Of a stretch of 64,000 nt of DNA, positions 1-10,955 are shown piece after piece. Origin of the DNA: Tolypocladium sp. Sup5 PDA-1 (taxonomy: Eukaryota; Ascomycota; Sordariomycetes; Hypocreales; Ophiocordycipitaceae). The translations under genes were made by a program, and so were the position numbers. The stretch is taken from assembly GCA_000750105.3 (NCBI GenBank), contig JPHH03000011.1:682001-746000 (forward strand). The letters are read 5' to 3'. Below the pieces are notes generated by a model. It was given only the letters and a program-made list of their open reading frames with translations, was not told where the DNA came from and made no database searches. Position 1 is the stretch's first letter; each line of letters opens with the position of its first letter.

Positions 1-488
1 GACGCCGGTGGCAGTGACGCCGACGGTCGGGTTGATGTCGACGCAGCCGCTGAGGTCAGCCGTGAGGAAGGGGATGTGCAGGCTTCGGGAGGCGACGATC
101 TGGCCCGTCTTCGCGTCGAGCTTGTAGACGTTGTTCTGCGTCGTGGCGAAGTAGACGAACTGCTTGGTGCCGCCGTTGGGGGTGTAAACGAGCGGCTGGG
201 AGAAGATCTGCTCGGCGGCGCCGTTGTAGACGCCGGGCAGGGCCGTCTTGAACAACTGGCCGAACTGGTCGCTTCCCACGACGGCCGGGTCCATGTTGTG
301 GTTGCTGTACAGGCACGGCCAGCGGTTAGCAAGGCGGACTCGTCCACGCCCGCAGTCGTGTTCCAGGGCACTCACGTCTGGTAGCCGGCCCGGGTATTGT
401 CACCTCCCCAGGTAATGGTGTCGGTCGAGGCGAGGGCGCTGGCCAGGCCCAGGAGGCCCGACACGAGCAGGGCGCCCACGGCCTTCAT
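1..488 (-). CDS. Secreted quinoprotein-like (PQQ-type propeller) protein, N-terminal part, runs off left edge
   Basis: The gene reads leftward from an ATG at 486-488 and is cut by the window edge. Exon 1 is 376-488 and exon 2 is 1-304, joined over a 71-nt intron (305-375) with GTGAGT donor and ACAG acceptor; the join keeps frame. The first ~20 residues (MKAVGALLVSGLLGLASALA) form a clear signal peptide. The body has the pattern of a PQQ/WD40-like beta-propeller: WGGDNTRAGYQT near residue 27, then FVYFATTQNNVYKLDAKTG, the strand-turn unit typical of quinoprotein alcohol dehydrogenase-like repeats. Fungal members are secreted; their substrate is generally unknown. Family placement is recognition from motifs only, and the catalytic part lies outside the window. 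Confidence 0.7.
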
Positions 489-3328
489 GATGGCGACGGC
501 GACGGAGACAGTGAGAACAAACGAGTGAAGCTGTCGTCGCGGTCGATGGTCGTCCCACCGATGGCGAGGGGAGGGGAGGGGAGGTGAGACGCGGGGAGCC
601 GATTACTCGTATATGAGGGGGCAGGCCGACGGGCACAACGTGCGGGCGTTACGACGGCCATCGTGTGGTCTTATTCCGTGGGCGTTGGCCCGAACAGCAT
701 TGGCTTGGAGGCGTTGGCCTGGGTTGGTGGGTTGCTGGTACTATTCTGGAAGCTCGGTAGGCCCCGGCGAGGCCACTAGAGATTTGCAGGCCCGGCTTGC
801 CAGGCTGGATCCCGGGATAGTCGGATGGATCATGGAGGCGACCAGGATCCGGGCTCTCGCGTAGACCGATCGAGGTGCCCAGGTGGGCTGTTGCCTGTCG
901 AGCCGCTGACTGTTTTGGCTTTGGCGGTCGCCTCTAGAGGCTCTAGCGCCCTCGGCCCCTGAAACGTCTGAACTGTCGTGTACATAGGTGCTCGTAGAGC
1001 GCTGTGCCTGCGTCGAGGCGCTGGGGGCCCGCGACGCTGGCGCACACGTGCAGATGGTGTTCGCGAATTAACGGCTGGTGGAGTCGCGCCGGACCTTCCC
1101 CCTGCCACGCGCTGCGAGATCAGCTAGTGCAGGCTTGGCAGGCTAACGGTTTTGCTGGCAGGGGCCATTTGATGGCCCGAACTTGGAAGAGATTTGGCGC
1201 CAGAAGCGACCTATTTCCAGCGGGTTGGCGCCCAGCGGTCGGGTCGGGTGCATTTGCCCATCCGTGCTGCGGTGGGCTGAGCGCTGGGGTGCTGATTTGA
1301 TTCTGCAGAGCAGCAGGGTCCGCACGGAAGGGCTCCGCAGCTCTGATCATGACAACGGACGGACGGTGCGAGGTTCTCATGGGGGTCCCGGAGTGTCTTC
1401 AACTGGAACCGCAACCTTGACGATTCAGCGCCCAGGGTTGGACCTCATCCAGCGGCCAGATGTCGATGCCAGGAGGACTAGAAAATTCTGCTGCTGCCAC
1501 GACACCGCCTCTACGGACTACCTTTCCCTCTACGAGCACTCCGTACGAGTAGGGCCCTCGCCGAGGGCCCCCCGATCTCGTATTCCAGACCCGCCGGACG
1601 CTGCTTGCCGGCAGGCGGCTGCCCGAGACATCGTCCAACAGCACCCGCGCCACTCACCGGGCAGCCAGCGCGCCCCCGACGCCACTGATGACGGTAGCAA
1701 CCCGACGGGAGGAGGACCCAGCTTATTAGGACCAAATGGCTTGCGCCTCAAGCCAAATCAAACGTCCCGCCAAATAATAAAGCGACGCCAACTCAAGCGA
1801 CGGCGTGCTGTGTTGTTTGCCAGTGGCTCGCTTTTCTCTTCCCGCGCATCCATCCATCCGACCACGCCGTCCCGATCCCGAACTTCGCCAACGCCGGTCC
1901 CCGGGCTGGCGCACCTCGCTTCCATCTCGAACAATCAGCCACGCCCACGTGGGAAACTATTGCTCTAGGCCATTGCAGCTGAGCGCCAATAGTCCCCCCT
2001 CAGCCGCGACCCAGCAGGACGGTAATCTTACAGTACGTACTCGTAGCAGACGCGTGCGGCTCATTGTTTTCCTGCAGGTGCAGGCCACGTAGTACCAAGA
2101 TCTCGCCGTTCCAGGCCAGCGGTTCGGAGCATCAGGTTGTGCTCTGTCGCCGCATCATGCACGTCGCTCGTGCCCGCCATGACAGGCTCAGCCGCACGCC
2201 TCCAGCATCGCCGATTGCCCTCGCACAAGGAGCAGGCAAATGAACACCCAAATATCCGTAGTCCGTAGTCCGTACTTCGTACGAGTACGCACCCTCGATA
2301 TGCTTGCCGCTAACCTCATCCTTGCCATGCGACAACGGGGCTGACGTCTCACCGGCCCATTTACCAGGCGTGGAGCCCCCTACTGGGCTCGACCCGAGAC
2401 CACCAGGGTCTCTAGCCGGTTTGGTTCCGTGAAGAGGCTTCATCTGGGCGTTCCGTGAAATAAAAGATAATGGTTTAAGCGCCGCTCTGTGGTTCAGCCA
2501 GCCATGATCCGTCGCCGCGCTTTTGCTCCGATGGCGGGTGAGGCTGTCGCCGTGTCTCACTGCTCGGTCTCGCAACCGTCGTGGCCAGATATACACGCCA
2601 CACGGTCAGGGGCTGATTTCATCGACAAGCGCCACCGAGGCATCTCATCTGCATGTCTCGGCGCCTTCCTTCCAGCGTGTGCCTGTTCCGTCGAGTCTCG
2701 TTATCGTGAACCCGCCGCCACACGGCGTATTGCTTCCGCTCCCAGCCTGATCGAGACGTTTCGGAACGACCCGTGTAACCGCAAGGTAATATTGGGCTCG
2801 GCCGTCCTCCACTACGTGACCCCGAATGCAACTGCGTCATCCCGGGACCATTTCCGAGTTGGTAAATGCATTTTGATGCTCACGTCCACGTCAAGCAGCG
2901 TAGACGAGCGAGTCTCTTCTCGGCGACAACTCAAAAGCATAGGCAGCAACTATGATCAGAGACTTCAAACAGAAAAATCTACTACGATTGAGAAGCAAGA
3001 GTCAGATGGATATTACGAATAAATAGTTGGGCGTGCAAATCATTCATTGCTTAATCTTGTTTTGCAAGTGAAGCAATCGATCAAGGTATAGGGTAGCCAC
3101 GCGACTGCACCAACTCCAAGAATCCAGATTCCAACCAACATTGATTGCTCAGGGCCTCTCTTCCCTGCTTTAAAAGATGCCGTCTCCGCCTGCCCTCTCA
3201 CTGGCGCAAAGTGCCGCAATCGTGGCCATGGCTTGAGGTACTCATACATCCCCTGAGCGTCCCGCAGCTTCCCCCACCCTGGGCTTTATGGGCTCAGACA
3301 CCAATGACGGAAGCAAACCGACTTTGGC
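489..3328. other. Intergenic, no supported gene
   Basis: About 2.8 kb with only overlapping low-complexity reading frames on both strands and no domain, signal peptide or intron structure that I can recognise. It holds two clusters of short GTAC-type palindromes (around 1537-1552 and 2258-2290) of a kind that recurs through the window. The proximal part is the promoter side of the secreted quinoprotein-like gene. Confidence 0.5.
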
Positions 3329-3399
3329 ATGACCCGGTGGTTGATATACGGCAATCTCATTACCCCCAGAGTGAGATGCTCTGACAACGCTTATGATAT

Positions 3400-4327
3400 G
3401 GGTAACCGTCGGTGGTATCTGCTCAACGTCGACTCCCCCGTGACCGACGACGAGTGGCAGTCCAACGTTGTGGCCAAGCACATTAAGGACCACCACTGCG
3501 CCCACCAACCTCCTCCGCCGTGGAATACCATCAATACTACGACGAGCGGCGGCTCGGTGTCGTTTGAATCAAAGCTCAGTGACCAAGTCGAGCGGCCCAT
3601 CACAGAAGTGCTGAAATACGGCCATCAGCCAGGCTATCAGCTGCCGATCACAACTTTCGACCAGGTAGGGGAAAAGATATATCACAGCAGGGCCGCCGAT
3701 TACTGTGTTTGGAGCGGCATCAAATGCATGTTTAAGCGGATCGAGTTTGACGTGGACATTCAGTCTTGCGGACGCGAGATCTAAACTAAGGAAACCCTCA
3801 TGGGTGCATGGGCGACATGGACCAGCACGATGCATGCCTCGAAATATCGAAACGGTTCAACGTCGTGCCGATCCTGGCCGTCGTCACAAAAGAAAAGGGC
3901 CAGGATAACAGCGTGGTGGGCTTCGTGATGCCGTTTGAGGGCGATAGCCTCGACATCTTCGGAGAAGGCCCCCGACTCAACGGTCCCCGTCACTTAAAAG
4001 AACCTCTGGGATCTGGCCCGCGGCGTGCGAGAGCTTTCCCGCTGTGGCGTCATGCACGGCGACATCAACGACTGGAACACCGTTCTCTGCCAAGCGCCGG
4101 CATCGCGTGCTGTGAGGGAGCAGTCGCGGGTGCTGTTGATCGACCTCGGTGACGAGGCCCCCGACTATGAGGGCGATGAGAAAGCGCTGGGGGGTTTGTT
4201 TCTCTGGTGCTTGGAACACGCGCCAACCCTGAGAGAGAGCCCGGAAAGGGCACAAAGGATCCGGACTGCGGCGGCAATGCTGAGGGCGGAGGACTTTGAC
4301 AAGGCACTTGCAGCACTGTCGGCTTGA
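3400..4327 (+). pseudogene. Protein kinase-like gene, broken by frameshifts
   Basis: Three blocks of one protein lie in successive frames. The first ends at a TAA at 3782-3784 after SCGREI; the second (from about 3808) reads MGDMDQHDACLEISKRFNVV and FVMPFEGDSLDIFGEG; the third returns to the first frame at about 4005-4025 and carries the kinase catalytic loop HGDINDWNTVL and an IDLGD in the place of the DFG motif, ending at TGA 4325-4327. The blocks have the order expected for a small fungal protein kinase/aminoglycoside-phosphotransferase-like fold. No GT..AG intron explains the two frame changes, so I call it a pseudogene; sequencing error is the alternative. The true start is not resolved. 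Confidence 0.55.
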
Positions 4328-4529
4328 TGACGATAATCTTGGGAAACTGGGCTGTCATATTCTTGGAAACCCATCGCAGGCCGATCTCGGCCAAGTGCAG
4401 AGTCACCGAGGGGACTTGGGGAGAAGCTTGTTCTCTTGACCGTGTCCGTCTATAGCGAGCGACCTCCGTGTCTATACCCAGCTTGCCAGCATGCTCCTTT
4501 CATCTCGGCTCACATCTCCCAAACAAGTC

Positions 4530-5493
4530 TCACGAAAACGGCGTCTTCGGCCTCTCCTGCAGCTCCCCGTCCAGGACGATGTCCACCTTTTCGTTGTAAA
4601 AGCACAGCAGGCCCGCGACCCCCGCGCTCTCGTGCGTCGGCAGCCGGTAGTACCAGACGAGGTTCTTCATCTCCTGGCCGTCGACGACGACGTGGTAGTA
4701 CTCGGCGTCGCCCTTGTACGGGCACCTCGTCACCAGGTCGCTCTTGCGCAGGACGGACGGGTCGACGGTGCCGGGGGAGATGTAGTAGCGGGCCGGGAGG
4801 CCGGTTTCGAGCAGGTGCATGGAGGAGGCGGCCTTTGCGACCGTCTTGCCGGCTACCTTTACTTCGATTGGGCGCGAGGAGGGCAGGATGTCGACGCGCT
4901 TGAAGGGGTCCTTGGGGTGGACGTAGACGGGTATGTCCTCCTCGAGCCACTGGTCTGTGATGCTCGCGTTAGCTGGGCCAGACGGTGCAAGGCAAGGTGC
5001 TGCAAGGTAAACAGCTGCGGCCCTGCGTACCCATGGACCCAAACTCCAGCCTCACCAAGCCCGCGAGCGCCCCGAGGCTTCGGTCGTCGGTGAAGCGCAG
5101 CACGCGGTCCGTCCGGCACTCCCGGACGCCGTTCCGGGCGGGGACGGTGAGCTCCACGATGGCGGCGCGCGCCACGCCGTCGCTCCGGACCAGCTGCTTG
5201 TCGCGCAGGGTGCAGCCCTTGAGCTCGCCCGTGCGCACGTAGAAGTGCGGGTAGCCGTCGTGCTCCCAGACGTGGACGGCGCGGGTGGTGTCGACGATGG
5301 TGCTGTGGTTGTGGACGACGCGCACGCGGCGCGAGGCGGGATACGCCTTGCGCGGCCCGTTGGTCAGGAGGTAGCTGGCCAGGTCGGCGAGACTTGCGTC
5401 GACGATTGTCAGTGAGAGGAGAGAGCGCGGCGATGCCTGCATCTGCGGATCATGAGATACTCACTCGGCCCCGTGCGCCCCAGGTCTCACCAT
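4530..5493 (-). CDS. Double DUF427 domain protein
   Basis: Exons 5465-5493, 5031-5392 and 4530-4954 give 271 aa. Both introns (72 and 76 nt) have GTGAGT/GTACGC donors, CTGAC or CTAAC branch points and AAG/CAG acceptors, and both joins keep frame. The short first exon (MVRPGAHGA) was chosen because it is the only ATG that splices in frame to the first domain. Residues ~25-115 form one DUF427 domain (RRVRVVH..., AVHVWEHDGYPHFYV) and ~150-255 a second (RYYISPGTV, CPYKGDAEYYHVVVDG, LVWYYRLP, CFYNEKVDIVLDGE). DUF427 is a small beta-barrel fold of unknown biochemical role, common in bacteria, actinomycetes and fungi, often as a tandem. No signal peptide. Function cannot be stated. Confidence 0.8.
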
Positions 5494-7419
5494 GTTTCCG
5501 GCGCTTCGACAGCCGTCAGCGTGTAACTCGAGGTGGTGTGCGTTCAGGCCAGGAGCTGCAAGCCGCGCGCCGACTTTGAGATGTTTGATTCTCTGCGCTT
5601 GTTGGGGAGATTCATCAGTCGAGAGCCGGGCCATGGCAGTAAATATTCCCACACAGCCATCATGCCCTCTTGCCTACCCCGCAGGGAGCTGGTGCCACGG
5701 CGAGCCTCCCATGACGCAAGGCAGCCAACTCATCGCCCGGTCTGCAAGGCGCAGCGTCGCGCGCGCGCGCGCGTGTCTACGGGGGGGCTGTCCAGCGTCC
5801 AATGCGTGAGGCGAGGTGGTCCTTGGAGTCGCACACCTGTCATCCCTGGCTTGGGCCTGTGAGATGCGCGAGCCCGCCACGCCCTGGACGTACATGTGCG
5901 CGGCCACGAGCATGTGCGACTGCTGCGTTGTCCGAGTCTGGCCTGATTCACGTCGAATTGGCGGCTTCGTCACGGCGCAGGTCGGACATGCTGCCTGGCT
6001 GGGTGGGTTGTCAAGGAGAAACGAGGTCAAATTGCTCAGACCGGGATATGTTGCTCAATCGCCAGCGCCACTCACCACGCGCCGCACCGGGACCGGGCGC
6101 GCCGCGACTCAGTACGTGGATGTGCCTGGCAGATGGAGCAATCGCTCTTCTCATAGGGCTCGAGGTGGATCGCGGTTCTTCAAATTCCGTTTCGTCGTCG
6201 TGGGTTGCACGGCTTGGCTGGGGTGCAGCAGGCTGTGCGTCACTGCCCTCGCCTGCGCTGGACCACTCGGGGAGCCTCCCGCCGCCTGCCACTGTCGGTT
6301 GTCGCACGCGAGCCACGCGATCGGAATCATCGGATAATACTGCTGGCTGTCCAGCCTGGCAAGGGGACGTGGAACGAGCCGCCTCGCAAACTGATTGGCT
6401 GCGACGGCTTCTCCGTGAGACACGCCGCGGACGACCATGCTGGTCCAGCGACGTCAAGCCAGACTCAAGATTGTCGCTCGTGTTTGGGCACCTGTGCATA
6501 TGCAGGGAACTACGCTCAGAAGTCATGTCCTCGTAAGCAGCATGCTCATCACGACGCCCCTGGCCCTGTGTTGTGATTGAGCGTCATGACTGCCCGGGAT
6601 GCTCACGAGTTGCGACATTCACCGGACACAGCTGCAGAGGTAGACTCATGATGAGTGTTGGCCAGCCACATCCCATGAGATTGTAAGAACTTGAGTGAGC
6701 CTTTGACCACGGAGCCATCTTGGATGCCATCTCTTGCGCCAACTCACTCATTTGCTGAGGGATTAGGTGAGAGCGAGCAAGTACTGGCATTGCTAGCAAG
6801 ACTGAAGCTTGAAGGTAAGCTTCTTGGGCGTGGCCCCGCCGATAACCTGGCGCACCGGTCGGCCTTGGGTCTAGGACTCTGGGTCACCTACCCTCCAGGG
6901 CCGCGGGCTTTCGGTTGTGGCGGCCAGGTCTTTCACCCCACCGGCTGGAACGTTATTCTTAGCGGGAACGACTGTTATTAGATTGCTTTCATTTCTGTCC
7001 GAGCTAGCCGTAGAGCCTGCTATGCGTGCGGATGCAATGGCCTCGTGGAAGCCAGCTTCATCCTTGAGTTCGTAGCTGATAGCTTCAGCAACCCAGAGTA
7101 CAGGCTGTTGACGAGCAGAATCAGTTCAATTGGCGGGTCGGCAACCGGCTTCTACGAGAAGGGCGACAAATCCGCCTACGAAACAACCTATAAGAGAACG
7201 TACCTCGTTGCCACGGTCTGGGGATACAGATTAAGTCTAGAAAGCGCTGTGTGCCCACCGAATCGGGCGGGAGGGGTCGCCGCCTTTGGTGGTCTCGACA
7301 TGAGGGGCAGTGGGCGGCTCAGAGGTATACAGTAGGTATGGACCTCGCCGGGGCCGCCAAGCCTAGCTACCTGTCCGCCCTAATATATAACCTGGCCAGG
7401 GGCCGTCTGCATGACTAAT
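5494..7419. other. Intergenic, no supported gene
   Basis: Nearly 2 kb in which frames on both strands are open but overlap heavily, as expected for GC-rich noncoding DNA. A GC dinucleotide run lies at 5758-5772. A frame at 7045-7335 has a few protein-like stretches (TSRISSIGGSATGFYEKG) but no homology that I recognise. Confidence 0.4.
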
Positions 7420-8057
7420 GCGACGGTTTGGGTTTCCAAGGATAAACCGGAGTCGATGTATGTTGGCAGAAAGGTCAGGGCATAGTTCTGGGCTGGTCGT
7501 GTCACGATGGCGATGGATCGGATGTCCTACAGTAGGCAGCAACGTAGATCGTAACCAAAGAATGTTATACGGAACGTGAACCTAGGTTATGTAAAGTAGA
7601 AGTCGCTATTACTAGAATTCCGACTAGACTTAAGGGTAAAGCCTAGACTAAAACTTCCTATTCTGCCCGTCTAATATTCCCACCCGCTTAGCTACTACGA
7701 CTACTAATGTCGCTAATAGGTAGCCTCCTATAGCACGTCTATATCGTTCGGGACTATATTAAGACCCAGGTACAGGACCAATACACGCCCCGCGGAACGG
7801 GACGGCTGTATAGTATGTCCCGTAACAAAGTACGGACCATTGGTCGGAGCGACGGACCAATAGTACGTAGATCGCCAGGATCGCCAGGATTATGCACATG
7901 ATCTAGGCGAGCCAGCACGACAGGATCGTGGGGATCACGGCCAAGTTTCCCCACCTTTAGCATAGGTAATAGCAAGCTAATAATAACAGCCCAATATACC
8001 ACACGAATCTCGACATTAATATGCACCGCTTCCTAAGGCCCGGGATAAAACCAGGTA
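7420..8057. repeat. TA-rich relic, probably a RIP-mutated transposon fragment
   Basis: Base composition changes sharply to TA-rich, with many TpA steps, scattered stops in all frames and short direct duplications such as GATCGCCAG twice near 7869-7885. This contrasts with the GC-rich flanks and fits a transposon remnant hit by repeat-induced point mutation. I cannot assign a superfamily and see no LTR or TIR pair. Confidence 0.45.
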
Positions 8058-8965
8058 TTACTTAGCCGCTAGTTCGCTCAGCCCAGGCGCCCCGTTCAGC
8101 TCGGCTGGGTGTTGGCCTGGCAGCCTGTATGCTATACTACTGACCGACGGCGCGAAAGCTACTGGAGCCGACATGGAGGCTGCGGCGGTCCTTTTAAGCC
8201 TGTTCTGTTTCCACACCTGCCAGCCCAGGAACGCCAAAGCAGCTATAAGGGCTAGTCCCAGGGGAATGCCCACGCCCGCACCCACTGCCAGCGACTTGTC
8301 GACCCCGCCTGAACTGGCTGCTGCTGTTGAGGTTGATGTTGTGGTCGAGGACTGGGACGCCCCAGTAGTGACGGATGTGTCGGGCGTGCTCGAGGAAGTG
8401 GACGTAGCCGTCGTCGTCCTCGCCGGCGCGCCGGCCGCTCGTGACATGGTACTAAACCGGGGGATGGTCGTGATGATGTTTTTGGTCGAGTTGCAGCACG
8501 AGTAGTCGAATCCGCAGCACAGCGGATTCTCACCGGCCGGATCGTAACTGCTGCAGAGCATTAGGTACTGGAAACCAGAACCATCGGACGGTATTCCTGT
8601 TGGTCGACCATTAGCGCGCCTTCACGAACCGCTGACCTCCAAGCTCTGGCTCAATGTGGCCAGATGAACCTACCATTGTCTCCGGGACAATGCTTCTTAC
8701 AAGGGGAGTCCCAGTTCTGCGAGGTGCATCCCTGCTGGGTGAGCGCGTTGTTGCCTCCCGCGTCTAGACAGAGGCCATTTGAGAGGCAGAAATCGTTAGG
8801 ACCGCAGCACGGGCTCACGTTGGCAGACGTGCCGCACGGGTAGATGTCGGTTTTAGCATCCCCGGCAAGGTTGTAGCATGTTGCGGCGCTCTGTGCCCAT
8901 CCAGCCCAGAGCGATGTGAGCAGCAACGTCAGACCGAGCTGTGAAGGGCCAACCACCCGGGTCAT
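8058..8965 (-). CDS. Cys-rich secreted ectodomain with Ser/Thr stalk and one TM segment
   Basis: Exons 8674-8965 and 8058-8596 (intron 77 nt, GTAGGT donor, CAACAG acceptor) give 276 aa. A signal peptide occupies residues 1-27. An ectodomain with about 12 Cys follows (CYNLAGD, CGTSANVSPCCGPNDFC, CKKHCPGDNG, LCCGFDYSCC), then a Thr/Ser-rich stalk, a single membrane segment (AVGAGVGIPLGLALIAALAF), a basic stop (KQNRLKR) and a short cytoplasmic tail. This layout is widespread in filamentous ascomycetes, where such proteins are annotated as hypothetical or Mid2/WSC-like surface proteins. A role in wall sensing or surface display is inference from the topology only. Confidence 0.8.
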
Positions 8966-9368
8966 GCTGCGCTAGCGAGATCGATGTGGAGGGTATTTTG
9001 TGAAGGTTATCTGCTGCCGAGAGTGGTGAGGCCTTTCATTAATTTTAAAAGGGGAGAGAAGCTTTCGCGCTGGGAAAGCCCCTGTGTTCAGCCGTGCTGA
9101 CGTTGCAATCATATTCCATCACGTGAAACACGATGTTGGTGACACTGCAGAAACGGGTGTGGACGACTGCAGGCATATTGAGCCGCAGCTGCAGCCTTGG
9201 CGCTGTACGCGGCAGCAAGATGCTCGCTCGAACGGCGAGATGAGTCGGCGAGGGAACCCACCAAGCGGCATGCGTGGGTTTGTGCCCTGTAGATCTCGAG
9301 AAGGACTGTGGCGATTGTTCAGATGCACTCGTCAATCGTCAGCACCGGCTGTAGTCCGTAGTCGTCCA
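8966..9368. other. Intergenic between surface-protein gene and LamG relic
   Basis: About 400 bases; promoter side of the surface-protein gene and the lost N-terminal side of the LamG-like relic. No recognisable coding sequence. Confidence 0.35.
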
Positions 9369-10532
9369 TGGCGCAGGCTGCAGCCCATGTCCATCACAAC
9401 TCCACAAGGATCGAGGTTGGTTTATTTATGCATACGGGGCACGGCAAGGGTGCCAAGGCAATTATCAAGCCTGGTCAGACATATCATATGATGGTCCGAA
9501 CCAAAAATGACTCCCTTGCTGTTTATCTCGATGATATGACGACGCCTGAGATCGACTTGAAAGATTGCCGTCGCGGCTTTAATGGCGTGCGCGTATATCG
9601 GACGAACGCGATTTTTGATAACATCAAGATTGCTCCCGTGAAACCCGACCCCATTCCTGCTGACTTTAGCGATGGCAAGCTATCTGGATGGACGGTTTGC
9701 GGTTATCACCTTGTTAATATTCGTACTAGAGTGCGTCGCTGCTTGCGTGAGTGACTCAGCCCTATAGTTCAAAGCTTGACATGTACTGATTCACATCTGG
9801 GGCTGATGAAGTTCGTGTTGTGCATTACCCACATGAGCGGAGACAATACTTATCAAAACTGGATTCAAAAAAAAAGTCGACAAAAATGAAAGGCACATAC
9901 AACACCAGGGATTCGCTGGTCGTCACCGACCCAGCTACTAATCCGGCGCTCGCCAGTTTCTCATTGGAGATCAGACGGGATCCCGAGTTCATCTGGTGGC
10001 TATGGTCGTATGTGCTAGTCAGAGGAGGCAATTCGATTTATAAGCGGTTGCAGTTCTCCGGCACGAACATGGGGATGACAGGTGACGCTGCGACTACGGC
10101 GCTTGTAGCTGGCAACTCCGTTGGAGGCAAGGCTGTCCTCAACACCCAATTTACCGACTTTACCTTCGAGGCCGACGTCCTGCTAGGCGGAAGCAATGGC
10201 ATCGCCGGTTTGCTCTTCCGCGTCTCAAACCCTGCTGACAGTGTGAATAGCTACCGTGGTTACTTTGCCGGCTTGGCGGGCGACGGGTCTGTTGTCCTTG
10301 GCCGGGCTGATACCAATTGGAAGCACCTCGGTGCCGCAAGATGACTGTCCAGACAGGCCTGGTATATAGAATGATGGTGCGGGCTACCGGCGATGAACTG
10401 GCGGTCTATGTCGATGACTTGAAGACGCCCAAGATTAGCTTGCGGGATGCGACGTACGATAGTGGCATGGTCGGCGTACGAGTGTTCCAGACTGGAGATA
10501 CCTTTGATAATATCAAGGTAACGTATCTATAG
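9369..10532 (+). pseudogene. LamG / concanavalin A-like two-domain protein, interrupted
   Basis: Two copies of one domain type are visible. The first, incomplete, runs to about 9650 (KPGQTYHMMVRTKNDSLAVY, YRTNAIFDNIKI); a linker and the start of the second (DFSDGKLSGWTV) end at about 9708. After ~370 bp of foreign sequence the second domain resumes in another frame at 10082 (GDAATTALVAGNS, FTDFTFEADVLLGG, GIAGLLFRVSN) and shifts frame again near 10340 before VYVDDLKTPKISL and FDNIKVTYL, ending at TAG 10530-10532. The domain resembles the concanavalin A-like sandwich appended to fungal GH43/GH32-type glycosidases and DUF1080 proteins; carbohydrate binding is inferred. The N-terminus, insertion and frameshift all point to a dead gene. 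Confidence 0.6.
9809..10082 (+). repeat. Dispersed repeat, copy 1, inserted in the LamG relic
   Basis: This 274-bp stretch matches the reverse complement of 23966-24232 at roughly 90 % by eye, with one internal A-tract and small indels. Its right edge coincides with the point where LamG homology resumes (ACAGG then GTGACGCTGCG), so the repeat is the interrupting sequence. It reads as a peptide with DSLVVTDPATNPAL and SFSLEIRRDPEF, possibly the 3' part of a mobile coding sequence. No terminal inverted repeats are evident. Confidence 0.75.
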
Positions 10533-10955
10533 ATGAGGATACGTTGCATCTGGATGACGAAGTGTATGCGTCGCGGAAAGCACCCGGTTGAGCCCTTGGA
10601 AAGTCTTGGGAATTTCTAGTACTGAAAGACGGCCTGGTTCTCCACCAAGTAACGAATATTTATAACAGGCCTCTCGGCTCGTACAAACAGCCTCGTGCGA
10701 GAGACGTTGCCTGCCTTGGCCTTCCTAGGGATAGGTTGACATGGACAAGGCAATTGAAAGGGCAACAGTTCGATGCCGCCCGCCAATCATACAAGTAGCT
10801 TCGCCATCAGCCCGTCTAACCCGATACCACTCTTTCCATCTTGCCATGTTCCGATATTCGAAGTTGCCCCCCAGGGACTTTCTACCTTGGTATTTAGTAC
10901 CAGGAGGATCAGTGGCAATCGGATTCTGTGAATATGGGTGGCTGCGTTAGTGTCG
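10533..10955. other. Intergenic, no gene seen
   Basis: Short gap between two decayed genes. It contains no coding pattern that I can support. Confidence 0.4.

Noticed and set aside
1183..1968. 261-codon open frame on the + strand
   Set aside because: Arg/Pro/Ser-rich, overlaps several equally open frames on both strands, no domain or start context; typical of GC-rich noncoding DNA.
2360..2430. tRNA-like 3' half on the - strand (GGGTCGAGCCC arm and GGGGGCTCCA end)
   Set aside because: No matching 5' acceptor strand, D arm or anticodon arm upstream; T loop is one base short.
5802..6536. 244-codon frame on + and 171-codon frame on -
   Set aside because: They overlap each other, show no domains, and codon use is not biased in either.
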